A stretch of DNA of 64,000 nt from Caulobacter sp031457805 (GCF_031457805.1 NZ_JAVDXI010000008.1:62001-126000), one strand, 5' to 3'. Positions 40,679-49,436 are shown, counted from the stretch's first letter. Numbers and translations are program-made. Notes: generated by a model not told the origin, from the sequence alone.

Positions 40679-41244
40679 GGGGGGAAGATAGATGCTCCCC
40701 CGCGACGCGGGGGAGCTGTCGCGAAGCGACTGAGGGGGCGAGCTGGACCTATGCCGCTTTAGCCCCCTCCGGCCCTCCGGCCCACCTCCCCCGCATCGCG
40801 GGGGAGGATCTTGTCATTCGGCAAACCCGCCGCTGGCTCGGCACCCCCTATCGCCACCAGGCCTCGACGCTCGGCGCCGGCTGCGATTGCCTCGGCCTGA
40901 TCCGCGGCGTCTGGCGGGGCCTGTACGGCGAGGAGCCCGAAGCGCCGCCGCCCTATCGTCCCGACTGGGCCGAGATCGGCGTCGGCGAGCCGCTTCTGGA
41001 AGCGTTCGGCCGGTGGCTGGTCGCCATTCCCTTGTCCCAGGCCAGGCGCGGCGACGTCCTCGTCTTCCGCATGGCGCCCCGCGCAGCCGCCAAGCACTGC
41101 GCCATCCAGTCCGCGCCCGACCGCATCATCCACGCCTATTGGGGCCGAGCCTGTGTCGAGAGCGCCCTGGGGCGCTGGTGGCGCGAGCGCTGCGTGGCGG
41201 CGTTCAGGTTCCCTTCTGAGCAGGAGGCCGCATGGCCCAGGTGA
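40675..41244 (+). CDS. GTA g14, NlpC/P60-type cell-wall peptidase with repeat-derived N-terminus
   Basis: 189 aa as annotated. NlpC/P60 core from about residue 50: TRRWLGTPYRHQASTLGAGCDCLGLIRGVW (catalytic Cys in GCDCLG) and His in KHCAIQ. It probably opens peptidoglycan during DNA delivery. The usual start should be 10-15 residues before RRWLGTPY, but no ATG, GTG or TTG is in frame there. The first in-frame start is the GTG at 40675, overlapping the g13 stop, so about 40 residues come from a 120-bp GC-rich repeat. An ATT start at 40816 is the alternative. Overlaps g15 by 13 bp. Confidence 0.82.
   Translation: MRGEDRCSPATRGSCREATEGASWTYAALAPSGPPAHLPRIAGEDLVIRQTRRWLGTPYRHQASTLGAGCDCLGLIRGVWRGLYGEEPEAPPPYRPDWAEIGVGEPLLEAFGRWLVAIPLSQARRGDVLVFRMAPRAAAKHCAIQSAPDRIIHAYWGRACVESALGRWWRERCVAAFRFPSEQEAAWPR
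40691..40810. repeat. GC-rich two-armed repeat, copy 12, translated within g14
   Basis: 120 bp (40 codons): arms GATGCTCCCCCgcgacgcGGGGGAGC and CCTCCCCCgcatcgcGGGGGAGGATC with inner hairpins. In frame with g14 and free of stops. Confidence 0.85.
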
Positions 41245-44200
41245 TCCTCTCCAGCGTCGGCTCGGCCCTCGGCGGTCCAATCGGGGCCGTGGCCGGCGCG
41301 GTGGTCGGCGGCATGGTCGACCAGGCGGCGCTGTCGGCCCTGTCGCCCGCGCGCCAGGTCGGGCCGCGCATTCCCGAACTGCGCCTGACCGGCGCCGCCG
41401 AGGGCGCGGCGCTGCCGTGCGTGTTCGGTCGCGCCCGCGTCGGCGGCCAAGTGATCTGGGCGGCGCGCTTTCGCGAGCGGCGGGTCGAGGGCCGGGTCGG
41501 CGGCTCCAAGGGCCAGAAGACGACCGCCTACGCCTACAGCCTGTCGTTCGCCGTCGCCGTGGCAGAGGGACCGATCGACGGGATCGGCCGGGTCTGGGCC
41601 GACGGGCGGGTCATGGACCTCTCCGGCGTGACCATGCGCGTCCATCTGGGAACCGAGGACCAGGCCCCCGATCCGCTGATCGCCGCCATCGAGGGGCAGG
41701 CGCCGGCCTATCGCGGCGTGGCCTATGTGGTGTTCGAGGACCTGCCGCTGGAGCCGTTCGGCAACCGCCCGCCGCAGCTGTCGTTCGAGGTCTTCCGCCG
41801 CCCGCGCGCGCCGGGGACGGTGGGGCTAGAGGAGCGGCTGAAGGGCGTGTGCCTGATCCCTGGGGCGGGCGAGTTCGTCTATGCGACGGAAGCTGTGCTG
41901 CGCCGCGAAGGCCTGACCCGCACCGCCAGCGAGAGCGTGCACAACGCCGAGGGCCGCCCCGACCTGATGGTGGCGCTGGACCAGCTGCAGGCGCAGCTGC
42001 CCAATGTCGATCACGTCACGCTGGTCGTGGCCTGGTTCGGGACCGATCTCCGCTGCGGCCAGTGCCAGATCAAGCCGGGCGTCGAGGGCGCGGCCAAGGA
42101 CACCTTGCCGCTCACCTGGAGCGTCGCGGGCGTCGATCGCACGGGCGCTCACCTGATTTCGCTGAAGGACGGCGCCCCGGCCTATGGCGGCACGCCCGCC
42201 GACGCGGTGGTGCTGCAGGCGATCGCCGAGCTGAAGCGGCGCGGCCTGAAAGTGACGCTCTATCCATTCATCCTGATGGATGCGCCGCCCGGCCAGCCGG
42301 CCTATCCGTGGCGCGGCCGCATCGCCTGCGATCCGCCCTCGGCCGACGGGACGGCGGCGGCGAGCGCGCAGGTCAGCGCCTTCTTCGACGGCGAATGGGG
42401 CCTGCGCCGCATGGTGCTGCATCAGGCGGCTTTGGCGGTCCAGGCGGGCGGGGTGGACGGCTTCATCATCGGCTCGGAGCTGCGCGCCCTGACCACGACG
42501 CGGGGTCCGGGCGGGACCTATCCGGCCGTCGCCAAGCTGAAGACCCTGGCCGCCGATGTCCGCAGCGTACTGGGACCGGCGACCAAGCTCGGCTACGCCG
42601 CCGACTGGAGCGAATACTTCGGCCACCAGCCGCGCGACGGCTCGGGCCATGCGGTGTTTCACCTGGATCCCCTGTGGGCCGATCCCAACATCGATTTCGT
42701 CGGTATCGACTGGTACCCGCCGGTGACCGACTGGCGCGCGGGCGAGGATCACCTGGACGCGGTGGCGGGCTTTGAGGGGGCGCACGACCCGGCCTATCTG
42801 CGCGCCGGCCTGACCGGTGGTGCGGACTTCGAGTGGTATTACGCCAGCGCCGCCGATCGCGACGCCCAGGTCCGCACCCCGATCACCGACGGCGCCCATG
42901 GTGAGGCCTGGATGTTTCGGGCCAAAGACCTGCTCTCCTGGTGGAGCCGCCCGCACCATGACCGGCCCGGCGGCGTGCGCTCGGCGACGCCCACGGCCTG
43001 GGTTCCGAGGTCCAAGCCCTTCCGCCTGATCGAGTTCGGCTGCCCGGCGGTGGACAAGGGCGCCAATTCGCCGAACCTTTTCATCGATCCCAAGAGCTCG
43101 GAGAGCTTCCTGCCGCCGTATTCGAGCGGCGAGCGCGACGACTTTGGCCAGCGGCGGTTTCTGGAGGCGGTGCTGGCCTGGCTGGATGAGCCGGCCGCCA
43201 ATCCGGTCTCGCCGCTGTATGGCGGGCCGATGATCGAGGCGGCCAGCGCCTGGTGCTGGGATGCCCGGCCGTTTCCCGATTTCCCCGCCCGGTCGGACGT
43301 GTGGAGCGACGGCGGCAACTGGCTCTTGGGTCACTGGTTGACCGGGCGGGCCGGGATCGCGCCGCTGCCCGAGCTGATCCAGGCCCTGGGGGCGCGAGCC
43401 GGGGTGGCGATTGACCCCGGCGAGGCGGGCGGGGCGGTGGGCGGCTATGTCGTCGACCGGCCCATGCGCCTGCGCGACGCGCTCTCGCCCCTGACCGAGG
43501 CCTTCGCCCTGGATCCGGTCGAGCGCGGCGACCATGTGCGGATGATGTCGCGCACAGGTCGGGCGGTGGCGGCGCTGACGGCCGACGATCTTGTCCTGCC
43601 CGACGACGGCGCGGCCGAGCGCGAGACCCGGAGCCTCGACCCCGCGGCGGAGGCCCTGCGCCTGCGGTTCCTGGACGCCGCCCGCGACTATCAGGTCGGC
43701 GCGCTGATCGTCCGCCGCGAGGCGGGCGAGGGGACCCGCGACGCCGATGCGCCGATCGTACTTTCGCCGGCCGAGGCCGGCGCGGTGGCCCGCCGGATGC
43801 TGGAGAGCGACGCGACCGCGCGGCGCTCGCGCATCGTGCGGCTGGCGCCTTCGGCCGCCCTGCGGTTCGAGGCGGGCGACCGGGTGGCGCTGGACGGCCA
43901 GACCTGGCGGGTCCAGCGGCTGGATCTCGACGAGCGCCCGCGCGCCACGCTGGTCCCCGTCATGGCGGCCGGCGGGGTGGAGGCGGTGATCGACTGGACG
44001 CCCGCGCCGCCGCGCGATCCGGCCTCGCCGCCGGTGCTGCACGTCCTGGACCTGCCGCCGGACGGGGCGCTCGCCGACGACGCCCGGCCGCTGGTCGCCG
44101 CCGCCGCCGAGCCGTGGCGGCCGCTGGACGTCCATGCGGGCGCCGGCGTCGAGACCTTGACGGTCCGGGCGCGTCTGGCCGCCCCGGCTACGCTGGGCGT

Positions 44201-44942
44201 CACCCTGACCGATCTGGCGCCTTCGTCGCCGCATCGGCTGGATCGCGCCGCACGCCTGGAGGTGCGGGTGGAGGGGACCAGCCTGACGTCGGCGCCGCTG
44301 GCGGCCGTGCTGGCGGGAGCGAACACCCTGGCCGTCCGCGCGCCGTCCGGCGACTGGGAGGTGATCGCCTTCCAGACCGCCGATCTGATCGCGCCGGACG
44401 TCTGGCGGCTGTCGGGCCTGTTGCGCGGCCAGCGCGACGGGGCGGCCAGCCCAGTCGTGATAACCGCCGGCGCGGCGGTGGTGCTGCTGGACGAGGCGCT
44501 GGTCCCGATGAGCGTCGCGGCCTTCGAGCGCGGGACGAGCCTGACGGTGCGCGCCGCCCCGGCGGGCGGTCCGCCGTCGGGGGCGGGGATGACGCAGGTG
44601 GGCACGGTCTGGACCGGCCGGGCCTTACGCCCGCTGGCGCCCGCGCATCTTCGCAAGCGGATGATCGGCGGCGACCTGTCGCTGTCCTGGATCCGCCGCG
44701 CGCGGGTCGGCGGCGATGTGTGGGAGGGCGAGGTTCCGCTCGCCGAAGGCGTCGAGCGCTACCGGGTGCGGGTGCTGGACGGGCCTGCTGTGCTGCGCGA
44801 AGTCGAGGTGGCGACGCCCAGCTTCGTCTACGCCGCCGCCCTGCGCGCAGCCGACGCGCCGTCGTCCGGTGCGCGGCTGGAGGTGGCCCAGGGCTCGTCG
44901 CTCTATGGGTGGGGTGCGGTCGCGACCACAAGTCTGTGGTAA
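41232..44942 (+). CDS. GTA g15, baseplate megatron / host-recognition protein
   Basis: 1236 aa. N-terminus MAQVILSSVGSALGGPIGA and SKGQKTTAYAYSLSFAVAVAEGP typical of the tail-hub part; a TIM-barrel-like GTA domain (about 340-620: LVVAWFGTDLRCGQCQIKPG, VDGFIIGSELRALT, DFVGIDWYPPVTDW); then a phage tail-like domain with GGYVVDRPMRLRDAL; and a C-terminal beta-rich region. It forms the baseplate and contacts the recipient envelope. ATG at 41232 with GGAGGCCGC before it. Its TAA stop lies inside an 18-bp palindrome. Confidence 0.94.
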   Translation: MAQVILSSVGSALGGPIGAVAGAVVGGMVDQAALSALSPARQVGPRIPELRLTGAAEGAALPCVFGRARVGGQVIWAARFRERRVEGRVGGSKGQKTTAYAYSLSFAVAVAEGPIDGIGRVWADGRVMDLSGVTMRVHLGTEDQAPDPLIAAIEGQAPAYRGVAYVVFEDLPLEPFGNRPPQLSFEVFRRPRAPGTVGLEERLKGVCLIPGAGEFVYATEAVLRREGLTRTASESVHNAEGRPDLMVALDQLQAQLPNVDHVTLVVAWFGTDLRCGQCQIKPGVEGAAKDTLPLTWSVAGVDRTGAHLISLKDGAPAYGGTPADAVVLQAIAELKRRGLKVTLYPFILMDAPPGQPAYPWRGRIACDPPSADGTAAASAQVSAFFDGEWGLRRMVLHQAALAVQAGGVDGFIIGSELRALTTTRGPGGTYPAVAKLKTLAADVRSVLGPATKLGYAADWSEYFGHQPRDGSGHAVFHLDPLWADPNIDFVGIDWYPPVTDWRAGEDHLDAVAGFEGAHDPAYLRAGLTGGADFEWYYASAADRDAQVRTPITDGAHGEAWMFRAKDLLSWWSRPHHDRPGGVRSATPTAWVPRSKPFRLIEFGCPAVDKGANSPNLFIDPKSSESFLPPYSSGERDDFGQRRFLEAVLAWLDEPAANPVSPLYGGPMIEAASAWCWDARPFPDFPARSDVWSDGGNWLLGHWLTGRAGIAPLPELIQALGARAGVAIDPGEAGGAVGGYVVDRPMRLRDALSPLTEAFALDPVERGDHVRMMSRTGRAVAALTADDLVLPDDGAAERETRSLDPAAEALRLRFLDAARDYQVGALIVRREAGEGTRDADAPIVLSPAEAGAVARRMLESDATARRSRIVRLAPSAALRFEAGDRVALDGQTWRVQRLDLDERPRATLVPVMAAGGVEAVIDWTPAPPRDPASPPVLHVLDLPPDGALADDARPLVAAAAEPWRPLDVHAGAGVETLTVRARLAAPATLGVTLTDLAPSSPHRLDRAARLEVRVEGTSLTSAPLAAVLAGANTLAVRAPSGDWEVIAFQTADLIAPDVWRLSGLLRGQRDGAASPVVITAGAAVVLLDEALVPMSVAAFERGTSLTVRAAPAGGPPSGAGMTQVGTVWTGRALRPLAPAHLRKRMIGGDLSLSWIRRARVGGDVWEGEVPLAEGVERYRVRVLDGPAVLREVEVATPSFVYAAALRAADAPSSGARLEVAQGSSLYGWGAVATTSLW

Positions 44943-44952
44943 ATTTACCACA
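44935..44952. promoter_or_regulatory. Perfect 18-bp palindrome over the end of g15
   Basis: TGTGGTAAATTTACCACA, perfectly symmetric, containing the g15 stop codon and lying 78 bp before the DnaJ-type start. AT-rich centre and length suit a dimeric repressor site more than a terminator. The regulator is unknown. Confidence 0.5.
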
Positions 44953-45029
44953 TACGCCCTTGCGCGCGGCGCTGGACGTTCTAGATGGAGGGGGCTACCC
45001 AACCACCGACTTAACTCAGAGGACCTTCC

Positions 45030-45968
45030 TTGGCGCGCGACCCGTATCAGGAACTCGGCGTTTCCCGCACCGCCAGCGCGGACGAGATCCGCAAGGCGTT
45101 CCGCAAGCTCGCCAAGCAGTTCCACCCGGACACCAACCCGGGCGACAAGAAGGCCGAGGAGCGCTTCAAGCAGGTCAGCGCCGCGTTCGACATCGTCGGC
45201 GACCCCGAAAAGCGCAAGAAGTTCGACCTCGGCCAGATCGACGCCGACGGCCGCGAGACCATGCGCGGCTTCGGTGGCCAGCCCGGCAACGGACCGTTCA
45301 ACGCCGGCGGCTTCGGCCAGGGCGGTTTCCATCGCACGAACGAGGGCCCGGAGATCGACCTGTCGGACCTGTTCGGCGGCATGTTCGGTGGCGGCGGCGC
45401 GGGGCGCGGACCGTTCGGCGGCGGCGCGGGGGGCGGCGGATTTTCCAGCAAGGGCGCTGACGTCAAGGCGCGCCTCGACATTGACCTGGAAGACGCCATC
45501 AAGGGCGGCAAGAAGCGCGTGGCCTTCTCGGACGGCCGCACGATCGACGTCACCATCCCGATGGGCGCTCAAGAAGGCCAGACCCTGCGCTTGAAGGGCC
45601 AGGGCGCGCCGGGACGCGGCGGTCAGGGCGACGCGCTCATCGAGCTGGCCATCAAGCCGCACCCAATCTATCGCCGCGAGGGCGAGGCCCTGGTCATGGA
45701 CCTGCCGGTCTCGATCCCCGATGCCGTGCTGGGCGGCAAGGTCGAGGCCCCGACGCCCGACGGCAATGTCATGCTGGCCGTGCCCAAGGGCAGCAACAGC
45801 GGCCAGACCCTGCGGCTGAAGGGCCGGGGCATGCCCGACGGCAAGGGCAAGCGCGGCGACCTCCTGGCCCGCCTCGTGGTCACCCTGCCCGAGACCGTGG
45901 ACCAGGACCTCGAAAAGTTCGCCGAAGCCTGGCGCGCCCAGAAGCCCTATACGCCGAAGCGGAAGTAG
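45030..45968 (+). CDS. DnaJ/CbpA-type co-chaperone
   Basis: 312 aa. J domain (1-68) with HPD at 32-34, a Gly/Phe-rich stretch (about 85-140), no zinc-finger cysteines, and two C-terminal substrate domains (about 145-300), so it is a class II DnaJ relative (CbpA/DnaJ-B type). It would stimulate DnaK and bind unfolded proteins in the cytoplasm. The start is a TTG at 45030 preceded by AGAGGA; no ATG is available ahead of the J domain. Upstream palindrome at 44935-44952 could control it. Confidence 0.92.
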   Translation: MARDPYQELGVSRTASADEIRKAFRKLAKQFHPDTNPGDKKAEERFKQVSAAFDIVGDPEKRKKFDLGQIDADGRETMRGFGGQPGNGPFNAGGFGQGGFHRTNEGPEIDLSDLFGGMFGGGGAGRGPFGGGAGGGGFSSKGADVKARLDIDLEDAIKGGKKRVAFSDGRTIDVTIPMGAQEGQTLRLKGQGAPGRGGQGDALIELAIKPHPIYRREGEALVMDLPVSIPDAVLGGKVEAPTPDGNVMLAVPKGSNSGQTLRLKGRGMPDGKGKRGDLLARLVVTLPETVDQDLEKFAEAWRAQKPYTPKRK

Positions 45969-46037
45969 GCGGGTTTCGTATCGACATTTGTTGACACTGT
46001 GCGGTGGTGCGGCGCAAGCTTCAAGCTGGAGGTCGCC

Positions 46038-46280
46038 ATGCACGTCGTCGTCAAGAAGTGGGGCAATAGCGCGTCGGTGCGGATCCCCGCCCGCGTTATG
46101 GCGGCGGCTGATCTCCACATCGATCAGGCGGTGGACGTGCGCGAGGAAGGCGGGCGGATCATCATCGAGCCGATCCGGGCGCCAGAATACGACCTCAATG
46201 CGATGCTGGCCGAGATGGAGCCCGAAACCTTCCACGAAGACGTCGACTTCGGCGCGCCCATCGGCAAGGAGGTCTGGTGA
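46038..46280 (+). CDS. MazE-type antitoxin (AbrB/SpoVT swapped-hairpin)
   Basis: 80 aa. N-terminal AbrB-like DNA-binding domain, VVVKKWGNSASVRIPARVM and VDVREEGGRIIIEPI, and an acidic C-terminal tail that should wrap the toxin. ATG at 46038 with CTGGAGG upstream; a TTGACA lies near 45989. Overlaps the toxin gene as GTGA, so translation is coupled. It would repress its own promoter with the toxin. Confidence 0.92.
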   Translation: MHVVVKKWGNSASVRIPARVMAAADLHIDQAVDVREEGGRIIIEPIRAPEYDLNAMLAEMEPETFHEDVDFGAPIGKEVW

Positions 46281-46612
46281 CAGCGCGCTATGTGCCCGAC
46301 GCCGGAGACATCGTCTGGCTTCAGTTCGATCCTCAGGCCGGGCACGAGCAGGCGGGGCGCCGTCCGGCGCTGGTGCTGTCGCCCGCAGCCTATAACGGCA
46401 AGCGCGGCATGATGGTGTGCTGCCCGATGACGAGCCGGATCAAGGGCTATGTCTTCGAGGTCGTTGTGCCCGGCGCGGAGCCCAGCGCGGTCCTGGCGGA
46501 TCAGGTGAAGAGCCTGGACTGGGTGGCGCGCCGCGCAACGCGCAAGGCCGTGGCGCCGCCAGCGGTTCTTGCGGAGGTGCGGGCGAAGTTGAAGGCGTTG
46601 CTCGATGTCTGA
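46277..46612 (+). CDS. MazF/PemK-type mRNA interferase toxin
   Basis: 111 aa from a GTG at 46277 inside the antitoxin stop. PemK/MazF fold: PDAGDIVWLQFDPQAGHEQAGRRPALVLSPAAYN, MMVCCPMTSRIKGY and VLADQVKSLDWVARRA. Members cut mRNA at short sequences and are held inactive by MazE. The key RRPALVLS and QVKSLDW motifs are intact, so it looks functional. The MazEF pair lies between the DnaJ-type gene and a PepSY gene. Confidence 0.93.
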   Translation: MTARYVPDAGDIVWLQFDPQAGHEQAGRRPALVLSPAAYNGKRGMMVCCPMTSRIKGYVFEVVVPGAEPSAVLADQVKSLDWVARRATRKAVAPPAVLAEVRAKLKALLDV

Positions 46613-46709
46613 GCGGGATCAACGCGCCAACCCGTGACAGAACGTCGCGCGCCGTTCATAACCCGGACGTTCAGCCTCCATTCAGCCGAGGGCCTGTAGA
46701 CCAAGCAGC

Positions 46710-47027
46710 ATGAAACCGATCCGCGCCCTCATCGTCGCCGCCGCGCTGGCCGCCGTCCTTCCGGACGCCGCGTTCGCGCAACGCCGTCCGGACTCGTTGG
46801 GCGCCGACTGGCGCCAGCAGCAGGACCAGGCGCGGGGTGGCGTGCAGTCGGGGCGCCTGGTGCCGCTGTCGCGGGTGATCGAGATGATCAGTCGCCGGGT
46901 GCCCGGCCGGGTGCTGGACGCCGGCCTCGAAGGCGGCAACTACCGGGTTCGCTGGGCTGCGGCCGATGGCCGTCGCATCGACTTCATCGTCGACGCCCAG
47001 ACCGGCCAGATCCTCAGCGGCGGCTAA
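46710..47027 (+). CDS. Secreted PepSY-type small protein
   Basis: 105 aa. Signal peptide ending AFA (about 23). The C-terminal half (VIEMISRRVPGRVLDAGLEG, YRVRWAAADGRRIDFIVDAQTG) matches the PepSY fold found with two-component systems. It is 18 bp before the response regulator gene and in the same direction. It likely inhibits or tunes the periplasmic sensing by the downstream kinase, as small PepSY proteins do in FeuPQ-like systems (inference). Confidence 0.8.
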   Translation: MKPIRALIVAAALAAVLPDAAFAQRRPDSLGADWRQQQDQARGGVQSGRLVPLSRVIEMISRRVPGRVLDAGLEGGNYRVRWAAADGRRIDFIVDAQTGQILSGG

Positions 47028-47045
47028 CAGGCTTCAGGAGTTTCC

Positions 47046-47723
47046 ATGCGCATCCTGCTCGTCGAGGACGATCCCGACCTGACGCGCCAGCTGAAGCTGG
47101 CCCTGGCCGACGCCGGTTACGCGGTCGACCACGCCCCCGATGGCGAGGAAGCCCAGTATCTGGGCGAGAACGAGCCCTATGACGCGGTCATCCTCGACCT
47201 TGGCCTGCCCAAGGTGGACGGCGTTTCGGTGCTGGAGCGCTGGCGGCGCGGCAATGTCACGACGCCCGTCCTGATCCTGACCGCGCGCGGCGCCTGGAGC
47301 GACAAGGTCGCCGGCTTCGACGCGGGCGCCGACGACTATCTGGCCAAGCCGTTCCACACCGAGGAGCTGCTGGCTCGCCTTCGCGCCCTGCTGCGCCGCT
47401 CGGCCGGCCACGCCGCGCCGTCGCTGTCGTGCGGGGCCCTGCGCCTGGACCCGCGCGCCGCCCGCGCCAGCGTCAATGGCGAGCCGCTGCGCCTGACCTC
47501 GCTGGAATACCGCCTGCTGCACTACATGATGATGCACCAGGGCCGGGTGATCGGTCGCACCGAGCTGGTCGAGCACCTGTACGACCAGGACTTTGACCGC
47601 GACAGCAACACCATCGAGGTGTTCATCGGCCGACTGCGCAAGAAGCTGGGCGCTGACCGGATCGAGACCGTGCGGGGCCTGGGCTATCGCCTCGCGGCGC
47701 TGCCGGGCGAAGACGCGGCGTGA
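47046..47723 (+). CDS. OmpR-family response regulator, FeuP/PhoP-like
   Basis: 225 aa. Receiver domain with acidic Glu7-Asp8-Asp9, phospho-acceptor Asp51 in VILDLGLPKVDG and Lys in DYLAKPF; winged-helix output (about 128-220, LTSLEYRLLHYMMMHQG ... RLRKKLG ... VRGLGYRL). The YLGENEPYDAVILDLGLPK style is close to alphaproteobacterial FeuP. ATG at 47046 with CAGGAG upstream. Paired with the kinase at 47842 despite an intervening repeat. Confidence 0.92.
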   Translation: MRILLVEDDPDLTRQLKLALADAGYAVDHAPDGEEAQYLGENEPYDAVILDLGLPKVDGVSVLERWRRGNVTTPVLILTARGAWSDKVAGFDAGADDYLAKPFHTEELLARLRALLRRSAGHAAPSLSCGALRLDPRAARASVNGEPLRLTSLEYRLLHYMMMHQGRVIGRTELVEHLYDQDFDRDSNTIEVFIGRLRKKLGADRIETVRGLGYRLAALPGEDAA

Positions 47724-47739
47724 TGACCTGCGGGCCCAT

Positions 47740-47822
47740 CCTCGCCCTTCGACAGGCTCAGGGTGCGGATGACTGTGGCGCTGAGCTTGAAACCCTGACC
47801 CTGAGCTTGTCGAAGGGCGAGG
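47740..47822. repeat. CCTCGCCCTTCGACAGGCTCAGGG inverted repeat
   Basis: Arms CCTCGCCCTTCGACA and TGTCGAAGGGCGAGG-type (47740 and 47808 onward), with inner GCTCAGGGT / ACCCTGAGC. About 83 bp between the regulator and kinase genes. Similar elements are common in Caulobacterales/sphingomonads, as I recall. Confidence 0.8.
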
Positions 47823-47841
47823 GTTTTAGCATCACGACCTC

Positions 47842-49239
47842 ATGAAGTTCCTGGACCTGCGCCGCCGTTCGCTGGTCCGCCGCCTGGTCCTGATCGCCGG
47901 GATCTGGACCCTGCTGGTCGTCTTGATTGCAGGCGTATTCCTGACCGCCCAGTTCCGCGACGCGGCCATCCGGCGTTTCGACCAGTCGCTGGCGGTGCTG
48001 ACCGACGACCTCTACGCCGGCTCCAGCGTCGACAATGGCCAGTTGCGCGCGCCGTTTCTGACCGACATCCGCGCCACCCGGGTCTATTCGGGCCGCTACT
48101 GGGTGATCCTGGACAAGAAGCCTGATGGGGCGATGAAGCCGATCGAGCGTTCGCGCTCGCTGTTCGACAGCGACCTGATGCTGTCGTCGGCCCAGATCGA
48201 CCAGCTGGAGGCCGCACCGGGCAAGACCCAGTACTTCGATCTGCGCGGTCCGCAGGACAAGCCGCTGCGCGCAGCGGCGGTGCAGGCGCGCCTTCCAGGC
48301 TACCCCGATCCGGTGGTGTTCCTGGCCGCTGAGGACCGCTCCCCCATCGACGCCGACGCCGATCGCTTCGCCCGCATCACCGCCTTCGCCCTGTTGATCC
48401 TCGGCGGCGGCCTCATCCTGGCTGTTGTGGTGCAGGTGCGGTTCGGCTTGCAGCCGCTGTTTAGGCTGCGGCGCGAGGTGGCTCAGGTCCGCCGCGGCAA
48501 GGCTGAGCGGGTCGAGGGATCCTATCCCGAGGAACTGTCGCCGCTGGCCGGCGAGCTCAACGCGCTGCTGGCTCACAACCAGGAGGTCGTCGAGCGTCAG
48601 CGCACCCACGTCGGCAATCTGGCGCATGCGCTCAAGACCCCGCTGTCGGTCATGCTGACCGAGGCCAGCCAGCAGCCGGGCCAGCTGGCCGAAGTCGTGA
48701 CCCGCCAGGCCCAGACCATGCGCGAGCAGGTGGACCACCACCTGCGCCGCGCCCGCGCCGCCGCCCGCTCACAGACCAGCGGCGAGCGCACGCCCGTCGA
48801 GCCGATCCTGGACGAGCTGGCCGTGACCTTGGAGCGCATCTTCCAGGACAAGGCCGATGGGCGAGGCGTCGAGATCGACTGGCGTTGCCCCGACGACCTC
48901 TGTTTCCAGGGCGAAAAGCAGGACCTGATGGAGCTGGCCGGCAACGTCATGGAGAACGCCGGCAAGTGGTGCCGGGGCAGGATCCGCGTCGACGCCGTCC
49001 CGGTGGGCGAGGCGCGCATGACCCTGACCGTCGACGATGATGGTCCAGGCCTGCCACCTGAGGAGCGCGGCCAGGCGCTGAAGCGCGGCCAGCGTCTTGA
49101 CGAGAACGCGCCGGGCTCGGGCCTGGGCCTGTCGATCGTGGACGAACTGGCCAGAGCCTATGGCGGTTCGGTCCAGCTTGGTGAATCACCGCTGGGCGGA
49201 TTGCGCGTCACGCTCGAGCTGCCCCGCGCGGTGTCCTGA
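47842..49239 (+). CDS. Sensor histidine kinase, FeuQ/PhoQ-like
   Basis: 465 aa. TM1 (about 15-36), periplasmic sensor (about 37-175), TM2 (about 176-200), HAMP-like linker, HisKA with HVGNLAHALKTPLSVML (phospho-His in LAHALKTPL) and HATPase_c with NVMENAGKWC, DDGPGLPPEER and GSGLGLSIVDELA. ATG at 47842. Partner of the OmpR-type regulator and likely modulated by the PepSY protein. The signal may be envelope stress or divalent cations, by analogy only. Confidence 0.9.
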   Translation: MKFLDLRRRSLVRRLVLIAGIWTLLVVLIAGVFLTAQFRDAAIRRFDQSLAVLTDDLYAGSSVDNGQLRAPFLTDIRATRVYSGRYWVILDKKPDGAMKPIERSRSLFDSDLMLSSAQIDQLEAAPGKTQYFDLRGPQDKPLRAAAVQARLPGYPDPVVFLAAEDRSPIDADADRFARITAFALLILGGGLILAVVVQVRFGLQPLFRLRREVAQVRRGKAERVEGSYPEELSPLAGELNALLAHNQEVVERQRTHVGNLAHALKTPLSVMLTEASQQPGQLAEVVTRQAQTMREQVDHHLRRARAAARSQTSGERTPVEPILDELAVTLERIFQDKADGRGVEIDWRCPDDLCFQGEKQDLMELAGNVMENAGKWCRGRIRVDAVPVGEARMTLTVDDDGPGLPPEERGQALKRGQRLDENAPGSGLGLSIVDELARAYGGSVQLGESPLGGLRVTLELPRAVS

Positions 49240-49436
49240 CGCCCGGATGCGACAAACCGTCATGGGGTACGGTTCGCATATCGTGTTACGCGATCGCTAA
49301 ACCTCCGGTCGATAAAGCTTTTCCGGCTACGGCTCGCGCGCGGCGACGCAGGATTTTTGTTTCGTTTCGGAAATCCTTAACCTCGTTCCGAACATGGTTG
49401 ACGCTTGTCGGAAGTCTCGATCCGGCACGGGGGATC

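Larger units (their letters stand above)
30817..44942 (+). other. Gene transfer agent (GTA) structural cluster, RcGTA-like
   Basis: Ordered set matching Rhodobacter GTA genes g1, g2, g3, g3.5, g4, g5, g6, g8, g9, g10, g10.1, g11, g12, g13, g14 and g15, all on the plus strand. No integrase, lysogeny, replication or lysis genes are present, as expected for a GTA and not a prophage. No gene is found where g7 would lie. Two minus-strand genes (DUF559, DUF805) interrupt the order. GTA particles package random host DNA; C. crescentus has been reported to make them in stationary phase. Confidence 0.9.

Noticed and set aside
41826..44234. 802-aa minus-strand frame opposite GTA g15
   Set aside because: Antisense shadow of the megatron gene; low-complexity Arg/Gly/Pro composition and no recognisable family.
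30817..44942. Whether the phage-like cluster is a prophage
   Set aside because: No integrase, repressor, replication or lysis genes and no attachment-site repeats seen; gene order matches RcGTA.
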